Positions 19,882 through 29,017 of a DNA stretch of 64,000 nt are shown here, one piece after another. The notes under the pieces were generated by a model. The model was not told the DNA's origin. It ran no database searches and worked only from the letters and a program-made list of their open reading frames with translations. Source of the DNA: CAMDPA01 sp963825625. Its GTDB lineage: Bacteria > Pseudomonadota > Alphaproteobacteria > Rhizobiales > Hyphomicrobiaceae. Within the stretch, counting starts at the first letter, position 1. Every line of letters begins with the position of its first letter. The DNA is taken from contig CAWGUF010000023.1 in the NCBI GenBank assembly GCA_963825625.1, forward strand, positions 1 through 64,000. Direction: 5' to 3'. The position numbers and the translations under genes were made by a program.

Positions 19882-20052
19882 ATCTGAACTTTCGCTAGCG
19901 GCGGCGCTCAAGCGCCTGTCCGCACAATACCTGTCGGTGCGTACATGCAATTGGCGTGCGCGCAGGCCCGCGACACCGAACCTTTGCGCAGCGAAGTCGA
20001 GCTTTGGTTTCCAAATTGTTAATGCGCACGCGGTGCGGGGCGAGATGCGGGC

Positions 20053-22272
20053 TCAACGCACCGGCTGAAGCCGACGGCGACCAGCCGCAGGACTAGCAGG
20101 CGCATCCGGCTGGGTCGGCCGTTGGCCCTGTCGCGGGCTCACGACGACGTCGATGTCGGCGACCTGGAATCCAAGCAGGCGATCGGGGGGCTCTGCGGCC
20201 GGCGAGACCTTGCTCGCCTGTGCGACCAGCACTGCTGTATCGAAACGGCCCTCGACGGCTTCGAACAGCCGAACAGCATCGGCATGATCGCTTGCGACAA
20301 TGACCTGATCATAGACCTCGTCGAGTGCATCGAGTGTCAGGTTGAGCCGGTCCGAATCCAGCACATCTGCCGCCCGTTTCGGCGCTGTGCCCGGCTGGAT
20401 CAGGTGTACACCGGAATCAGGCAGCCGGATGATAACCTCCTCGAAGCCTACCGTCCCCTGCAGCAGTGCCATCAGACCCGGCTGATGCACCTTGCTGCGC
20501 GCTATGGGCAGTCCGCGACCGGCGAGGCTCCAGACAAGCAACACGACGTGCTGCCCTGCGGCGGCCAGCGCCTCGGCCAACGCTCTTGCTTCAGGGCGAA
20601 CGTCGACACCGACCTCTTCTGACGTGACCAGGGTGCGAACCCCGCCGCCATTTCCCGACCGCTTTGTCAGGCGCGCGGCAAACTGGGCCAGTGACGGCGA
20701 GAGTTGCTGGCGCGCCGCTGCGGCCATGTCGCCCGCGTCAGCAGTGGCGGGCAGCCGTTGCGACGGCATGGTCTGTGCCGGCTCGCTGCGCGGCACGTCC
20801 TCAGGCGACCGAGGCGTCGACTTCGCGCTCGAAACCCTGGCAGGCCTGCCGCGGCCGGTACCGCGCATCGGCGCGAGCAACAGCGTACGCGTAATTATGA
20901 AGGCGAGCCCCAGAATGAACGTGGCCGCCATGGCCAGCAGCGTCATCGGCATCTTCTTGGGCGCTACCGGCACGCTGGAGGCTCGCGCCTGAATGATCTG
21001 CGCCTCGACCGGCACCTGCCGCGTGCTGACAACGGTGCGGTTGTCCTCGAGCAGCTTCTGCAAGCGCTCCAGCTCCGTCCGCTTGGCGTTAGCCGTCGAT
21101 TCCAGGGCTTTAAGCTCCGCCTCGCTTCCGCTCAGTTCGACAACGCGCTGCTTGAGCTGCTCGACCTGACGCTGGGCAGAGTCGACTTTCAGTGTGGTTG
21201 CCCGAAAATCCTTGTCGAGGCCCTGCACGACCTTCCTGACCTCCGCAGCGATCTGGCGCTTGAGACCGGCGAGGTCGGCACTGAGCTGGCGCATGCGGGG
21301 GTGGGCCGGCAGCAACGCGGCTCCGGCCTCCGCGATCTGGCGCTCCAGCCGCACGCGCTGCGCAATCAGACCCTGAATGAGCGGCGATTTCTGAACCTCT
21401 GGCAGGACGTCGGCGCTACCCGCATTCAAGAGCTCCGTGGCGGTGCGCCAGCGCGCCTCGGCCTCGGCCCGCGCGGTCTCGGCCTTTATGAGCTCGTCGT
21501 TCAACGACGCCATGCGCTGGTCGTTGATCGGCATGCGCTGGGAGCCGGCGCGGAACTGGCCGGTGCGGGCGCGAAAGCGCTCCACGACCGCCTCTGCCTC
21601 GAGGACCTCGCGGCGCAGTTGCTCGACCTTCGGGCCGAGCACCTTGACAACCTGGCCGGTCTCCTCGACCGGAGCCGTGACCAGGCTGGTGCGGTAGGCA
21701 TCGGCCAGCTGGTTGGCGAAAGCCGCGGCAAGCCCGGGATCAGCGGAGGTGAAACGGATCGGAATGATGCGGCTGTCCTTGACAGGCGCTATCTGGAGTT
21801 GCCGGCGTACCACGCCCAGAACGCGGTCCTCCACCGCCTCTCCGGGAATTGGGGCGCCGATCCCGGCAAGCCGCAGGACGGCACTCGCGGTATCGAGACT
21901 TCCGAGCTCTGCATTGAACTCGACCCGGTTGCGCAATTTCAGATCGTCAGCCACGCGCAAGAGCAGCGTTGGGGCCAGCAGGGCCCGGGCATGGGTATTG
22001 ACAGCCTCTCGATCGAGGCGCGGGGCGACATTGCTCGAGCCGCCGAACCGCTCCGTTCCTTCCGGAAACGGATTACTGCGCTTGGCGGCAAGCACGAGCT
22101 GGCTCTCAGCCGTGTAGCGCGGCGCCATCAGCGACAGCACGACAAAGGTCGCAACGCCGGCCAGGGATGTCAGAATAAGCAGATTGCGCAGCGATCTGAG
22201 AACGGAAGACCACAACGTGGACAGCTCGATGTCCTGTGGCTCGGCTGTGGTAGCGTGCGAGTGGGCATTCAT
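20053..22272 (-). CDS. Wzz/GumC-type polysaccharide co-polymerase with degenerate BY-kinase domain
   Basis: A 739-residue inner-membrane protein that should set chain length and export of an exopolysaccharide with the Wza-like channel. TM1 is about residues 30-52 with the Wzz motif next to it. A long periplasmic coiled-coil follows (about 190-420), then TM2 (about 437-464). The C-terminal domain (about 540-690) has the outline of a BY-kinase but has lost its catalytic parts. Walker A is replaced by TSEEVGVDVRPE, Walker A' reads LVWSLAG instead of an Asp-Ala-Asp motif, and Walker B reads VIVASDHA. There is no C-terminal Tyr cluster. The ATG at 22272 has AGGA upstream. It is divergent from the lipoprotein gene. 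Confidence 0.9.
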   Translation of the reverse strand: MNAHSHATTAEPQDIELSTLWSSVLRSLRNLLILTSLAGVATFVVLSLMAPRYTAESQLVLAAKRSNPFPEGTERFGGSSNVAPRLDREAVNTHARALLAPTLLLRVADDLKLRNRVEFNAELGSLDTASAVLRLAGIGAPIPGEAVEDRVLGVVRRQLQIAPVKDSRIIPIRFTSADPGLAAAFANQLADAYRTSLVTAPVEETGQVVKVLGPKVEQLRREVLEAEAVVERFRARTGQFRAGSQRMPINDQRMASLNDELIKAETARAEAEARWRTATELLNAGSADVLPEVQKSPLIQGLIAQRVRLERQIAEAGAALLPAHPRMRQLSADLAGLKRQIAAEVRKVVQGLDKDFRATTLKVDSAQRQVEQLKQRVVELSGSEAELKALESTANAKRTELERLQKLLEDNRTVVSTRQVPVEAQIIQARASSVPVAPKKMPMTLLAMAATFILGLAFIITRTLLLAPMRGTGRGRPARVSSAKSTPRSPEDVPRSEPAQTMPSQRLPATADAGDMAAAARQQLSPSLAQFAARLTKRSGNGGGVRTLVTSEEVGVDVRPEARALAEALAAAGQHVVLLVWSLAGRGLPIARSKVHQPGLMALLQGTVGFEEVIIRLPDSGVHLIQPGTAPKRAADVLDSDRLNLTLDALDEVYDQVIVASDHADAVRLFEAVEGRFDTAVLVAQASKVSPAAEPPDRLLGFQVADIDVVVSPRQGQRPTQPDAPASPAAGRRRLQPVR

Positions 22273-22495
22273 GAGCTTCGTCCTGACGACGGCTGACAGT
22301 AGCAAGACCGCCGGTCGCGGTCCGGAATATGCAAGGGGCGGATGGGCACGCACCTCGCAAGTCCTGCGCCGATTAGAGCCCGGCTGGGTAAGCAATCAAT
22401 TAATCGTGCCAAAAATGGGCAGCGCTTGAGGCTTTTTTAACAGCTGAAGCGCTAACTGAGCGTCGAACATCCAGTTGCGATACGGAGTCCATCAG
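22273..22495. promoter_or_regulatory. divergent promoter region of the exopolysaccharide locus
   Basis: These 223 nt separate two divergent genes, the co-polymerase and the Wza-like lipoprotein, so both promoters should lie here. An inverted repeat AGCGCTT (22421-22427) / AAGCGCT (22447-22453) with 19 nt between the arms surrounds a T-rich stretch. An AT-rich run (22392-22403) adjoins it. The repeat lies 43 nt before the lipoprotein start and could be an operator or an mRNA leader stem. Confidence 0.45.
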
Positions 22496-23215
22496 ATGTC
22501 TTGGCGTACGGCCGTTGCCGCGGCACTGTTGTCTGCAACGCTGGCACTGGGCGGTTGCGCACACGACCTCGTCGGCGATGCGCGCAATGCTGCACCATTC
22601 CCCGGCGATGCCACCACTGCGGCTACTGCCGTCGGCATGCAGCCGGCCGCGCCGGCCGTCGCGTCCTGGTCCCGGGTCGAGGTCGCGGTACCGGAAAGCC
22701 ATGCTGGTCTGCCGCTTGCCGACCAAGAGACCTTCACAGCAGTTTCCAACCCGAATCGGCCTTATCTGCTCGACAGCGGCGACAAACTGCGCGTGTTCGT
22801 CTATGGCCAGCCCAATCTGTCGCGGATCTATCCGGTCGACCAGTCGGGTCGCTTAAGCGTTCCATTGATCGGAACCGTTTCGGCACGTGGGCGCACTGCG
22901 AGCCAGGTTGCAGCCGCCATCCGCGGCCAACTCGGCACTCAATTCGTGCGCGACCCCCAGGTAACGGTCGACATCCATCAACATCGTCCGTTCTTCATCC
23001 TCGGCGAGGTTCGAAATCCCGGCCAATACGACTATGTCAACGGCATGACGGTGGAAACAGCGGTCGCCATCGCAGGCGGCTACAGCGAGCGCGCGAGCGA
23101 GCGACGGGTGCGGCTGAAGCGGCGCTCGGGCGGTGCGCTCGAGACCATCGAGGCGGGAGCCAACTTCGAAGTCGAGCCTGGCGACAGCATCTACGTGTAC
23201 GAGCGGTACTTCTGA
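22496..23215 (+). CDS. polysaccharide export lipoprotein (Wza/KpsD-like, SLBB)
   Basis: An outer-membrane or periplasmic export protein of 239 residues. A lipoprotein signal is clear: MSWRTAVAAALLSATLALGG followed by Cys at about residue 21. The Poly_export domain spans about 85-165 (YLLDSGDKLRVFVYGQPNLS) and one SLBB domain follows (PFFILGEVRNPGQYDYV). Full Wza is about 380 residues, so this is the short form, as in rhizobial exopolysaccharide systems. GGAG lies 8 nt before the ATG at 22496. The glycosyltransferase gene starts 5 nt after the stop, so the two are probably cotranscribed. Confidence 0.92.
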   Translation: MSWRTAVAAALLSATLALGGCAHDLVGDARNAAPFPGDATTAATAVGMQPAAPAVASWSRVEVAVPESHAGLPLADQETFTAVSNPNRPYLLDSGDKLRVFVYGQPNLSRIYPVDQSGRLSVPLIGTVSARGRTASQVAAAIRGQLGTQFVRDPQVTVDIHQHRPFFILGEVRNPGQYDYVNGMTVETAVAIAGGYSERASERRVRLKRRSGGALETIEAGANFEVEPGDSIYVYERYF

Positions 23216-23220
23216 AGGTC

Positions 23221-24348
23221 ATGTCGCAGCCTCGCGTAATCCATGTGCTTCGCGCGCCGGTCGGCGGACTGTTCCGCCACGTACGCGATCTTGTTGGCGC
23301 ACAAAGCGCGATGGGATTGTCCGTTGGCGTAATATGCGACAGCAGCGCCAACGACAGCCTGACGGCCAGCCGACTGGCTGCGCTCGAGCAGCACCTCGGG
23401 CTGGGACTGCACAAGGTCCGCATGAGCCGCGAGATAGGAACGGCAGACGTTTCCGCCTATCGGTCGACGCGCAAGCTCGCCATCGAATGCAACGCCGACA
23501 TCCTGCACGGGCACGGCGCCAAAGGTGGAGCCTATGCGCGGCTTGCCGCTGCGGCGCTGCGCAAGTCGGGCCACAACGTGCGGTGTCTTTATACGCCGCA
23601 TGGGGGCAGCCTCCACTACGATCCGGCAAGCCTGAAGGGTCGTGTTTTCATGGCGCTTGAACGGCGGCTCGCGGCGCTGACGGACGGACTGATTTTCGAG
23701 AGCGCCTATTCACAGCGCATCTACCAGGCGAAGGTCGGCGAACCATCCTGCCGTATGCGGGTCATTCCCAACGGTCTGCTCGCCGAGGAGTTTTCCAGCC
23801 ATCGGCCGCTCGGCGACGCTGCCGACGTGCTGTTCGTCGGCGAGCTCAGACGGCTGAAGGGTGTCGATGTCCTGCTCGAGGCGCTGGCGTCAATGCCCGA
23901 TCGTCAATCCGTCACGGCGCTGATCGTTGGTGAAGGGCCGGATCGCGCTGCGTTCGAAGGGCAGGCTGCACAAGCAGGGCTATCGGGCAGCGTGACATTC
24001 GCAGGTGCGATGCCCGCACGCGACGCGTTTCCCAGGGGAAGAGTGCTGGCGATGCCATCCAGGGCCGAGAGCTTTCCATACATCGTTCTGGAAGCTGCCG
24101 CGGCCGGCATGCCGATGATTGCGACCGACGTTGGCGGCATTCCCGAGATCGTTGCAGGCAGTGCTGTCCGGCTATTGCCGCCCGGAGACGCAGCTGCGCT
24201 CGCCAGCGCGCTCAGTGCCGCCCTGGGCGATCCTGGCCGTGCACGGAGCGATGCCGCCGATCTGCAGCGCCGCGTCGCAGACCAATTCATGGCCGATCGC
24301 ATGGCCGCAGACGTGGTTGCCTTCTACGCAGAATTAACGGCTCGTTAG
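23221..24348 (+). CDS. GT4-family glycosyltransferase
   Basis: A cytoplasmic glycosyltransferase of 375 residues with two Rossmann domains. The N-terminal acceptor domain begins PRVIHVLRAPVGGLFRHVRD. The C-terminal donor domain has VLFVGELRRLKGVDVLLEAL and the E-x7-E nucleotide-sugar motif ESFPYIVLEA. It should add a sugar to the lipid-linked repeat unit of the local exopolysaccharide. Donor and linkage cannot be predicted. The ATG at 23221 lies 5 nt after the lipoprotein stop, with GAAGG overlapping that stop as ribosome-binding site. Confidence 0.92.
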   Translation: MSQPRVIHVLRAPVGGLFRHVRDLVGAQSAMGLSVGVICDSSANDSLTASRLAALEQHLGLGLHKVRMSREIGTADVSAYRSTRKLAIECNADILHGHGAKGGAYARLAAAALRKSGHNVRCLYTPHGGSLHYDPASLKGRVFMALERRLAALTDGLIFESAYSQRIYQAKVGEPSCRMRVIPNGLLAEEFSSHRPLGDAADVLFVGELRRLKGVDVLLEALASMPDRQSVTALIVGEGPDRAAFEGQAAQAGLSGSVTFAGAMPARDAFPRGRVLAMPSRAESFPYIVLEAAAAGMPMIATDVGGIPEIVAGSAVRLLPPGDAAALASALSAALGDPGRARSDAADLQRRVADQFMADRMAADVVAFYAELTAR

Positions 24349-24418
24349 GAATGAGTGCGGACGGATTATCGTCGCTGGACTGACCGGCGTTCACTGGCAC
24401 GTCGAATGCTTACATCGG

Positions 24419-24453
24419 ATTAACTCTGCCCCACAGGCTCATATCGAGTTAAT
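24419..24453. promoter_or_regulatory. 8-bp inverted repeat just before the priming transferase gene
   Basis: ATTAACTC (24419-24426) and GAGTTAAT (24446-24453) are perfect inverted copies separated by 19 nt. The right arm ends 6 nt before the ATG at 24460, where a ribosome-binding site would be. It could be an operator for a dimeric regulator, or an mRNA stem that masks translation initiation. Confidence 0.5.
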
Positions 24454-24459
24454 TCCAAG

Positions 24460-25965
24460 ATGCAGCAAGCCAACCTCTCCCGTTCACCAACTCTCGAACC
24501 CCGGTCCGGGGTTGATGCCGTGCTTTCCAGGCGGCAAGCGACAGTCCGCGCGCCTCTGGTCTCCCCCGTCGTCCTGTCCGGAACAGTCAGTGTAGCCGAC
24601 CTCTTTATGATGATCGCGCTCGGGCTCGGCGCCGCAACGTTTTACCTGCAGATCCCCGCCGCCCAGCTTGCGCCGTATGCCATGACATCGGCGGCAACAG
24701 CGCTCGCAGCCAGCCTTCTCATGCATTCCATGGGGCTTTATGACCTGGTTGCAGGTCGTGCACGGCCACTCGACGAGGTGCGCTCCATAGGCGCCTGGAC
24801 GCTTTCAATGGCAGCGCTGGCAGGCATCGTTCATGCCTCGCGGCTGGGCGACATGTTCTCTCCCCTCTGGCTTGCCGGCTGGTATTTCGCTGGCGTGGCC
24901 GGGCTCATCTTCGTGCGCGTGTGTGTCAGGTCAAGCCTGAAGAGCTGCTTCAAATCGGGACACCTCGTACGCCGCGCCGTCGTTTACGGACATGGCGCCG
25001 CTTGCCGTCAACTCCTCGACGCATTGGAGTACGACAAGGACTGCGGCATCCGCATCTGCGGCATTTTCGACGACCGGGACGGTCACCGCGACACCGTTGC
25101 TAGTCGCTCCGAGGAGCACCTCGGTCGTGGTCGCCTGGACGATCTCGTTGCCTTCGTACGGCAAAGCAATGTCGACCTGGTCCTGCTCGCGCTGCCCATC
25201 TCCGCCGAGGCCAGACTGATCGATCTGCACAAGAGGCTGTGGGTTCTGCCCGCCGATATCAGGCTGGTGGGCTCGGCGTCGAGGCTGAAGCTTTCGAGGC
25301 GGGCATATTCCTACATCGGCGGCGTCGCGCTGATCCCCCTGACAGACAAGCCGATCGCGGACTGGGGCGTCGTCGCGAAATGGCTGTTCGACAAGGTGAT
25401 CGGCGCAGCCGCCCTGCTGGCGCTGTCACCGGTGATGCTGGCGACCGCGATCGCCATCCGGCTCGACAGCCGCGGGCCGGTGCTGTTCCGGCAGAAGCGC
25501 TACGGCTTCAACAACGAGCTGATCGAGATCTACAAGTTCCGCTCGATGTACGTCGATCAGTCCGACACCGCTGCCGCCAAGCTGGTCACCAAGGACGACC
25601 CGCGTGTGACGCGCGTTGGACGCTTCATTCGCAAGACCAGCCTCGATGAGCTGCCGCAGCTCTTCAACGTGATGATCGGCAACCTCTCGCTGGTCGGTCC
25701 GCGGCCGCACGCGGTGTCGGCAAAGGCGGGCGGCAAGCTCTATGACGAAGCCGTCGACAGCTATTTCGCCCGCCACAAGGTCAAACCGGGAATCACCGGC
25801 TGGGCCCAGATCAATGGCTGGCGCGGCGAGACCGATACGGAAGAAAAACTGCGCAGGCGAATTGAGCACGACCTCCACTATATCGAGAACTGGTCGGTGT
25901 TCTTCGACGTCTACATTCTGGCGATGACGCCGATTGCCCTGACGCGGACCGACAACGCCTACTGA
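24460..25965 (+). CDS. undecaprenyl-phosphate sugar phosphotransferase (WcaJ-like)
   Basis: Starts repeat-unit synthesis by moving a hexose-1-phosphate, usually glucose, onto undecaprenyl phosphate. The 501 residues contain an N-terminal membrane domain with about four helices (45-160), a Rossmann-like CoA-binding domain (about 170-290, VVYGHGAACRQLL), one further TM (about 312-332) and the catalytic bacterial sugar transferase domain. That domain carries KFRSMYVD, RKTSLDELPQLFNV, LVGPRPH and KPGITGWAQING. The arrangement matches full-length WcaJ/ExoY-like enzymes. It follows the GT4 gene after 111 nt and precedes the polymerase/ligase gene by 37 nt. Confidence 0.95.
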   Translation: MQQANLSRSPTLEPRSGVDAVLSRRQATVRAPLVSPVVLSGTVSVADLFMMIALGLGAATFYLQIPAAQLAPYAMTSAATALAASLLMHSMGLYDLVAGRARPLDEVRSIGAWTLSMAALAGIVHASRLGDMFSPLWLAGWYFAGVAGLIFVRVCVRSSLKSCFKSGHLVRRAVVYGHGAACRQLLDALEYDKDCGIRICGIFDDRDGHRDTVASRSEEHLGRGRLDDLVAFVRQSNVDLVLLALPISAEARLIDLHKRLWVLPADIRLVGSASRLKLSRRAYSYIGGVALIPLTDKPIADWGVVAKWLFDKVIGAAALLALSPVMLATAIAIRLDSRGPVLFRQKRYGFNNELIEIYKFRSMYVDQSDTAAAKLVTKDDPRVTRVGRFIRKTSLDELPQLFNVMIGNLSLVGPRPHAVSAKAGGKLYDEAVDSYFARHKVKPGITGWAQINGWRGETDTEEKLRRRIEHDLHYIENWSVFFDVYILAMTPIALTRTDNAY

Positions 25966-26002
25966 AGGCGGCCATGCGCAGCCCCGCGTCGAGGAGACAG
26001 TG

Positions 26003-27313
26003 ATGGCAATCCAGACAATTGAAGCCGCGCAGGGCGAAAGCGCCTGGGATGAGCGCAATTCCGTCCGCCGGCTCGCACTGGTGCTGGTCTGGCTGACCGT
26101 TGCTTCGGGTGCGGTCGTGTTCAGCGAGCCGGCCCCGGTGGACGTGCTGTCGATGGGCCTGATCGTCGGGCTGCCGCTGGTCGGTCTCATCGCGCCGACC
26201 CCCATGCTGTGGGGTGCGTTGGCGGTCTGGCTGGTGTGCGGCGCGGGCGCATTCGTGGCATCCGCACAGTCATTGCAGCTCGACCGGTCGCTGACGCACT
26301 CGGCCATCTCGATCTACCTCTACGCCATGTTTTTCGTCATGGCGGCATTCGTAGCCAAGCGGCCGATGGCGAATGTACGACTGATCCTGGATGCCTACCT
26401 GTGGGCTGCCTTCGTGGGCGCGGTGGCCGGCGTCGTCGGCTATTTCAATCTGCTGCCGGGCGCGGCCGACCTCTTCACACGGTTCGGACGTGCCGCCGGC
26501 ACGTTCAAGGACCCCAACGTTTACGGCGCATTCCTGGCCCCTGCGCTGATCTATGCCCTGCACCGCCTGCTGACCTGCGATGCCCGGCGGACGTTGCTGC
26601 CGGGCGTGATGCTCGCATTCCTGGCCTTCGGCGTGCTGCTCAGCTTCTCGCGCGGCGCCTGGTTCAACAGCGCCGTGGGAGCCGCAATATACCTGTACTT
26701 TTCCGTGATGTTTGCCGCCAGCGAAGCCCAGCGCACCAAAATCATCGCGCTGGGTGCGGTGGCGCTGACGGCTGTGGCGGCCTGCCTCGCCGTTGCCAGC
26801 CAGATCGACGAGGTTGGGGAGCTGCTGTCGCAGCGCGCCGCGCTGACGCAGGACTACGACGAAGGACCGCACGGGCGCTTCGGCGGGCAGGCCAAGGCCA
26901 AGCAGCTCATCGTCGAGTCACCGCTCGGAATCGGGGCCCTGGAGTTCGGCAAGTGGATCCATCATGAGGACGTCCACAACGTCTATCTCAGCATGTTCCT
27001 GAATGCCGGCTGGATCGGCGGGCTGGTGTTCGCGGCGATGTTGCTGGCGACAATCGTGCTTGGACTGGCGCATGCGCTGAAAGCGCGGCAGACGAGACCA
27101 TTGTTTCTCGTCGCCTATGCCGCCTTCGTGGCGACCGCGCTGGAGGGCTTCATCGTCGACATCGACCACTGGCGCCACTTCTACCTGCTGATGGCGATGG
27201 TTTGGGGCGTCATGGCGGCCGAGCGGGTGCCGGTCGCAGCCGCCATCACACGCACATTGCCCCGAGCCGCAAGGCTCGTGCCCCTGCGCGGTCGCATTGT
27301 GGCGGCGACCTGA
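26003..27313 (+). CDS. O-antigen polymerase/ligase-family membrane protein (Wzy_C)
   Basis: A polytopic inner-membrane protein of 436 residues with 10-12 predicted TM helices. The Wzy_C hallmark FSRGAWFNSAVG is at about residues 213-224, followed by a periplasmic loop with WIHHEDVHNVYLS (about 315-327). It should either polymerise the exopolysaccharide repeat units or ligate them. In this locus, with co-polymerase and export lipoprotein but no lipid A ligase context, polymerase is the better guess. GAGGAGA precedes the ATG at 26003. No Wzx flippase gene is present in the window, so the set is incomplete here. Confidence 0.87.
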   Translation: MAIQTIEAAQGESAWDERNSVRRLALVLVWLTVASGAVVFSEPAPVDVLSMGLIVGLPLVGLIAPTPMLWGALAVWLVCGAGAFVASAQSLQLDRSLTHSAISIYLYAMFFVMAAFVAKRPMANVRLILDAYLWAAFVGAVAGVVGYFNLLPGAADLFTRFGRAAGTFKDPNVYGAFLAPALIYALHRLLTCDARRTLLPGVMLAFLAFGVLLSFSRGAWFNSAVGAAIYLYFSVMFAASEAQRTKIIALGAVALTAVAACLAVASQIDEVGELLSQRAALTQDYDEGPHGRFGGQAKAKQLIVESPLGIGALEFGKWIHHEDVHNVYLSMFLNAGWIGGLVFAAMLLATIVLGLAHALKARQTRPLFLVAYAAFVATALEGFIVDIDHWRHFYLLMAMVWGVMAAERVPVAAAITRTLPRAARLVPLRGRIVAAT

Positions 27314-27410
27314 TCTCAGGGCTTCACGGCAACGCGCTATCATGACCACTCGCATGGCAATTGCGCTCGCTCCATAATGCTGCATTGTCAGCGAACCGAA
27401 CGGATCAGCC

Positions 27411-28316
27411 GTGCCGGAATTGCCGGAAGTCGAGACCGTGCGCCGCGGGCTGGAACCCGTGATGGCCGGCGCACGCATTGTGCGCGTCGATCTGCGCCGA
27501 CCGGACTTGCGGTTTCCGCTGCCCGAACGATTTGCCGAGCGTCTGGCGGGCCGGCGCATCGACAGCATGCGGCGGCGCGCCAAATATCTTCTGGCGCGGC
27601 TCGACAACGGCGAGGTGCTGGTGATGCATCTCGGCATGAGCGGACGGTTCTGGGTGGCGCCTGGCGACTCCCCTTCGGGGAGCCGGCCGCCAGGCGCGAA
27701 GCGGGTCGGCGAGTTGGTCCACGACAGCGGCGCCGATCCGGTGCACGACCACGTCGTCTTCGAGCTGGAAGGCGGCGCGCGCGTGGTCTACAACGACCCG
27801 CGCCGGTTCGGGTTCATGGATCTGATCCCCGAATCCAGTCTCGATGAGCACAAGTTTTTTGCCGGCATGGGACCGGAGCCGCTCGGAAACGGGTTCGATG
27901 CGACCTATCTGGCGGGGCGGGCACGCGGCAAGGCAACGGACCTCAAGGCATTCCTGCTCGATCAGAGGAACATCGCCGGGCTCGGCAACATCTATGTGTG
28001 CGAGGCGCTGTTCAAGGCGGACTTGAGCCCGCGAAGAGTGGCGGGATGCCTGGCACTGAAGAGCGGGCGCCCGACGGAGCGCTGCGAGCGGCTGGTCCCC
28101 GCAATCCGGCAGGTTCTGGAGGACGCGATCGCAGCGGGCGGCTCGACACTGCGGGACTACCGGCACACGGATGGAGCGCTCGGCTACTTCCAACATTCAT
28201 TCAAGGTCTATGGCCGCGAAGGCGAGCCTTGCACGCGGGACGGATGCTCGGGCATCATCGGACGGATCGTGCAGGCTGGCCGCTCGACGTTCCATTGCCG
28301 GACCTGCCAGCGCTGA
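27411..28316 (+). CDS. mutM: formamidopyrimidine-DNA glycosylase (MutM/Fpg)
   Basis: Removes 8-oxoguanine and formamidopyrimidines in base-excision repair. It starts with GTG at 27411. The next residues PELPEVET carry the catalytic Pro1 and Glu2. The H2TH region has LLDQRNIAGLGNIYVCEALF (about 178-198) and the C-terminal zinc finger has CTRDGC and CRTC. Length 301 is slightly longer than average because of an insert near residues 84-108 (PSGSRPPGAKR...). No strong ribosome-binding site is visible before the GTG. It is followed after 26 nt by the thioredoxin-like gene. Confidence 0.97.
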   Translation: MPELPEVETVRRGLEPVMAGARIVRVDLRRPDLRFPLPERFAERLAGRRIDSMRRRAKYLLARLDNGEVLVMHLGMSGRFWVAPGDSPSGSRPPGAKRVGELVHDSGADPVHDHVVFELEGGARVVYNDPRRFGFMDLIPESSLDEHKFFAGMGPEPLGNGFDATYLAGRARGKATDLKAFLLDQRNIAGLGNIYVCEALFKADLSPRRVAGCLALKSGRPTERCERLVPAIRQVLEDAIAAGGSTLRDYRHTDGALGYFQHSFKVYGREGEPCTRDGCSGIIGRIVQAGRSTFHCRTCQR

Positions 28317-28342
28317 CGTCAGCCGATGAGCGAGGCTTTAGC

Positions 28343-28990
28343 ATGACCAGAATTCTCAACGTGCTGCTGGCAGCCCTGATGCTGTCACTGGCGGCCGGCG
28401 TGGCACACGCGCAAACGACGCCAGCAGCCAAGCTGCCGCCGGCCTCCGGCCCCTCCGAGCCGCGCATCAAGCCGGAACGCCGCGATGACGGCATCTACCA
28501 CCAGACCTGGTTCCACGAGGGCTTCCTCGACCTCAAGGAGGACTACGGCGAGGCCGAGAAGGCGGGAAAGCGGTTCGCGATCATCTTCGAGCAGCGCGGC
28601 TGCATCTATTGCACGAAGATGCATACCGACGTGCTGGCCCACAAATACATCAACGACTACGTGCGCGAGAATTTCACAATCGTGCAACTCGACCTCTGGG
28701 GGGCACGCGAGGTCACCGACTTCGACGGCACCCGGATGCCCGAGAAGAAGCTGGCCGAACGCTGGGGCGTGCTATTCACGCCAACGATCGTATTCTTCAA
28801 GGACGGCATGAAGGACATCAAGGGTTGGGGCCAGACGCTCGAGGTGGCGCGCATGCACCTGGGCTTCGGACCGCCGACCTTCTACGACATGTTCACCTGG
28901 ATCCGTGTCAAGGAATACGAGAAAGACCGGAATTTCCAGCGCTTCCACGTCGCTCGCTCCAATGAGCGGCAGGCTGAGAAAAAGAAGTAA
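28343..28990 (+). CDS. periplasmic thioredoxin-like protein (SoxW type)
   Basis: A 215-residue secreted protein. The signal peptide (MTRILNVLLAALMLSLAAGV) is cleaved near AHA/Q. The thioredoxin-fold active site is EQRGCIYCTKMH (Cys about residues 90 and 93), and the cis-proline loop is FTPTIVFFKDG. This resembles SoxW/thioredoxin_2 proteins that keep periplasmic thiols reduced, although no sox genes are present here. The C-terminal tail is rich in Lys and Arg. It sits between mutM and enoyl-CoA hydratase on the same strand with short gaps, so it may be cotranscribed without a functional link. Confidence 0.88.
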   Translation: MTRILNVLLAALMLSLAAGVAHAQTTPAAKLPPASGPSEPRIKPERRDDGIYHQTWFHEGFLDLKEDYGEAEKAGKRFAIIFEQRGCIYCTKMHTDVLAHKYINDYVRENFTIVQLDLWGAREVTDFDGTRMPEKKLAERWGVLFTPTIVFFKDGMKDIKGWGQTLEVARMHLGFGPPTFYDMFTWIRVKEYEKDRNFQRFHVARSNERQAEKKK

Positions 28991-29017
28991 CGACCCGAAG
29001 GGATGACGGAGCAGCAC

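Noticed and set aside
20704..22296. 530-residue plus-strand frame opposite the co-polymerase gene
   Set aside because: The minus strand encodes recognisable TM, coiled-coil and kinase-like domains, while the plus frame shows no domain and antisense-like composition.
22501..23220. Open frame upstream of the glycosyltransferase start
   Set aside because: It overlaps the Wza-like lipoprotein gene out of frame. Glycosyltransferase homology begins at 23221.
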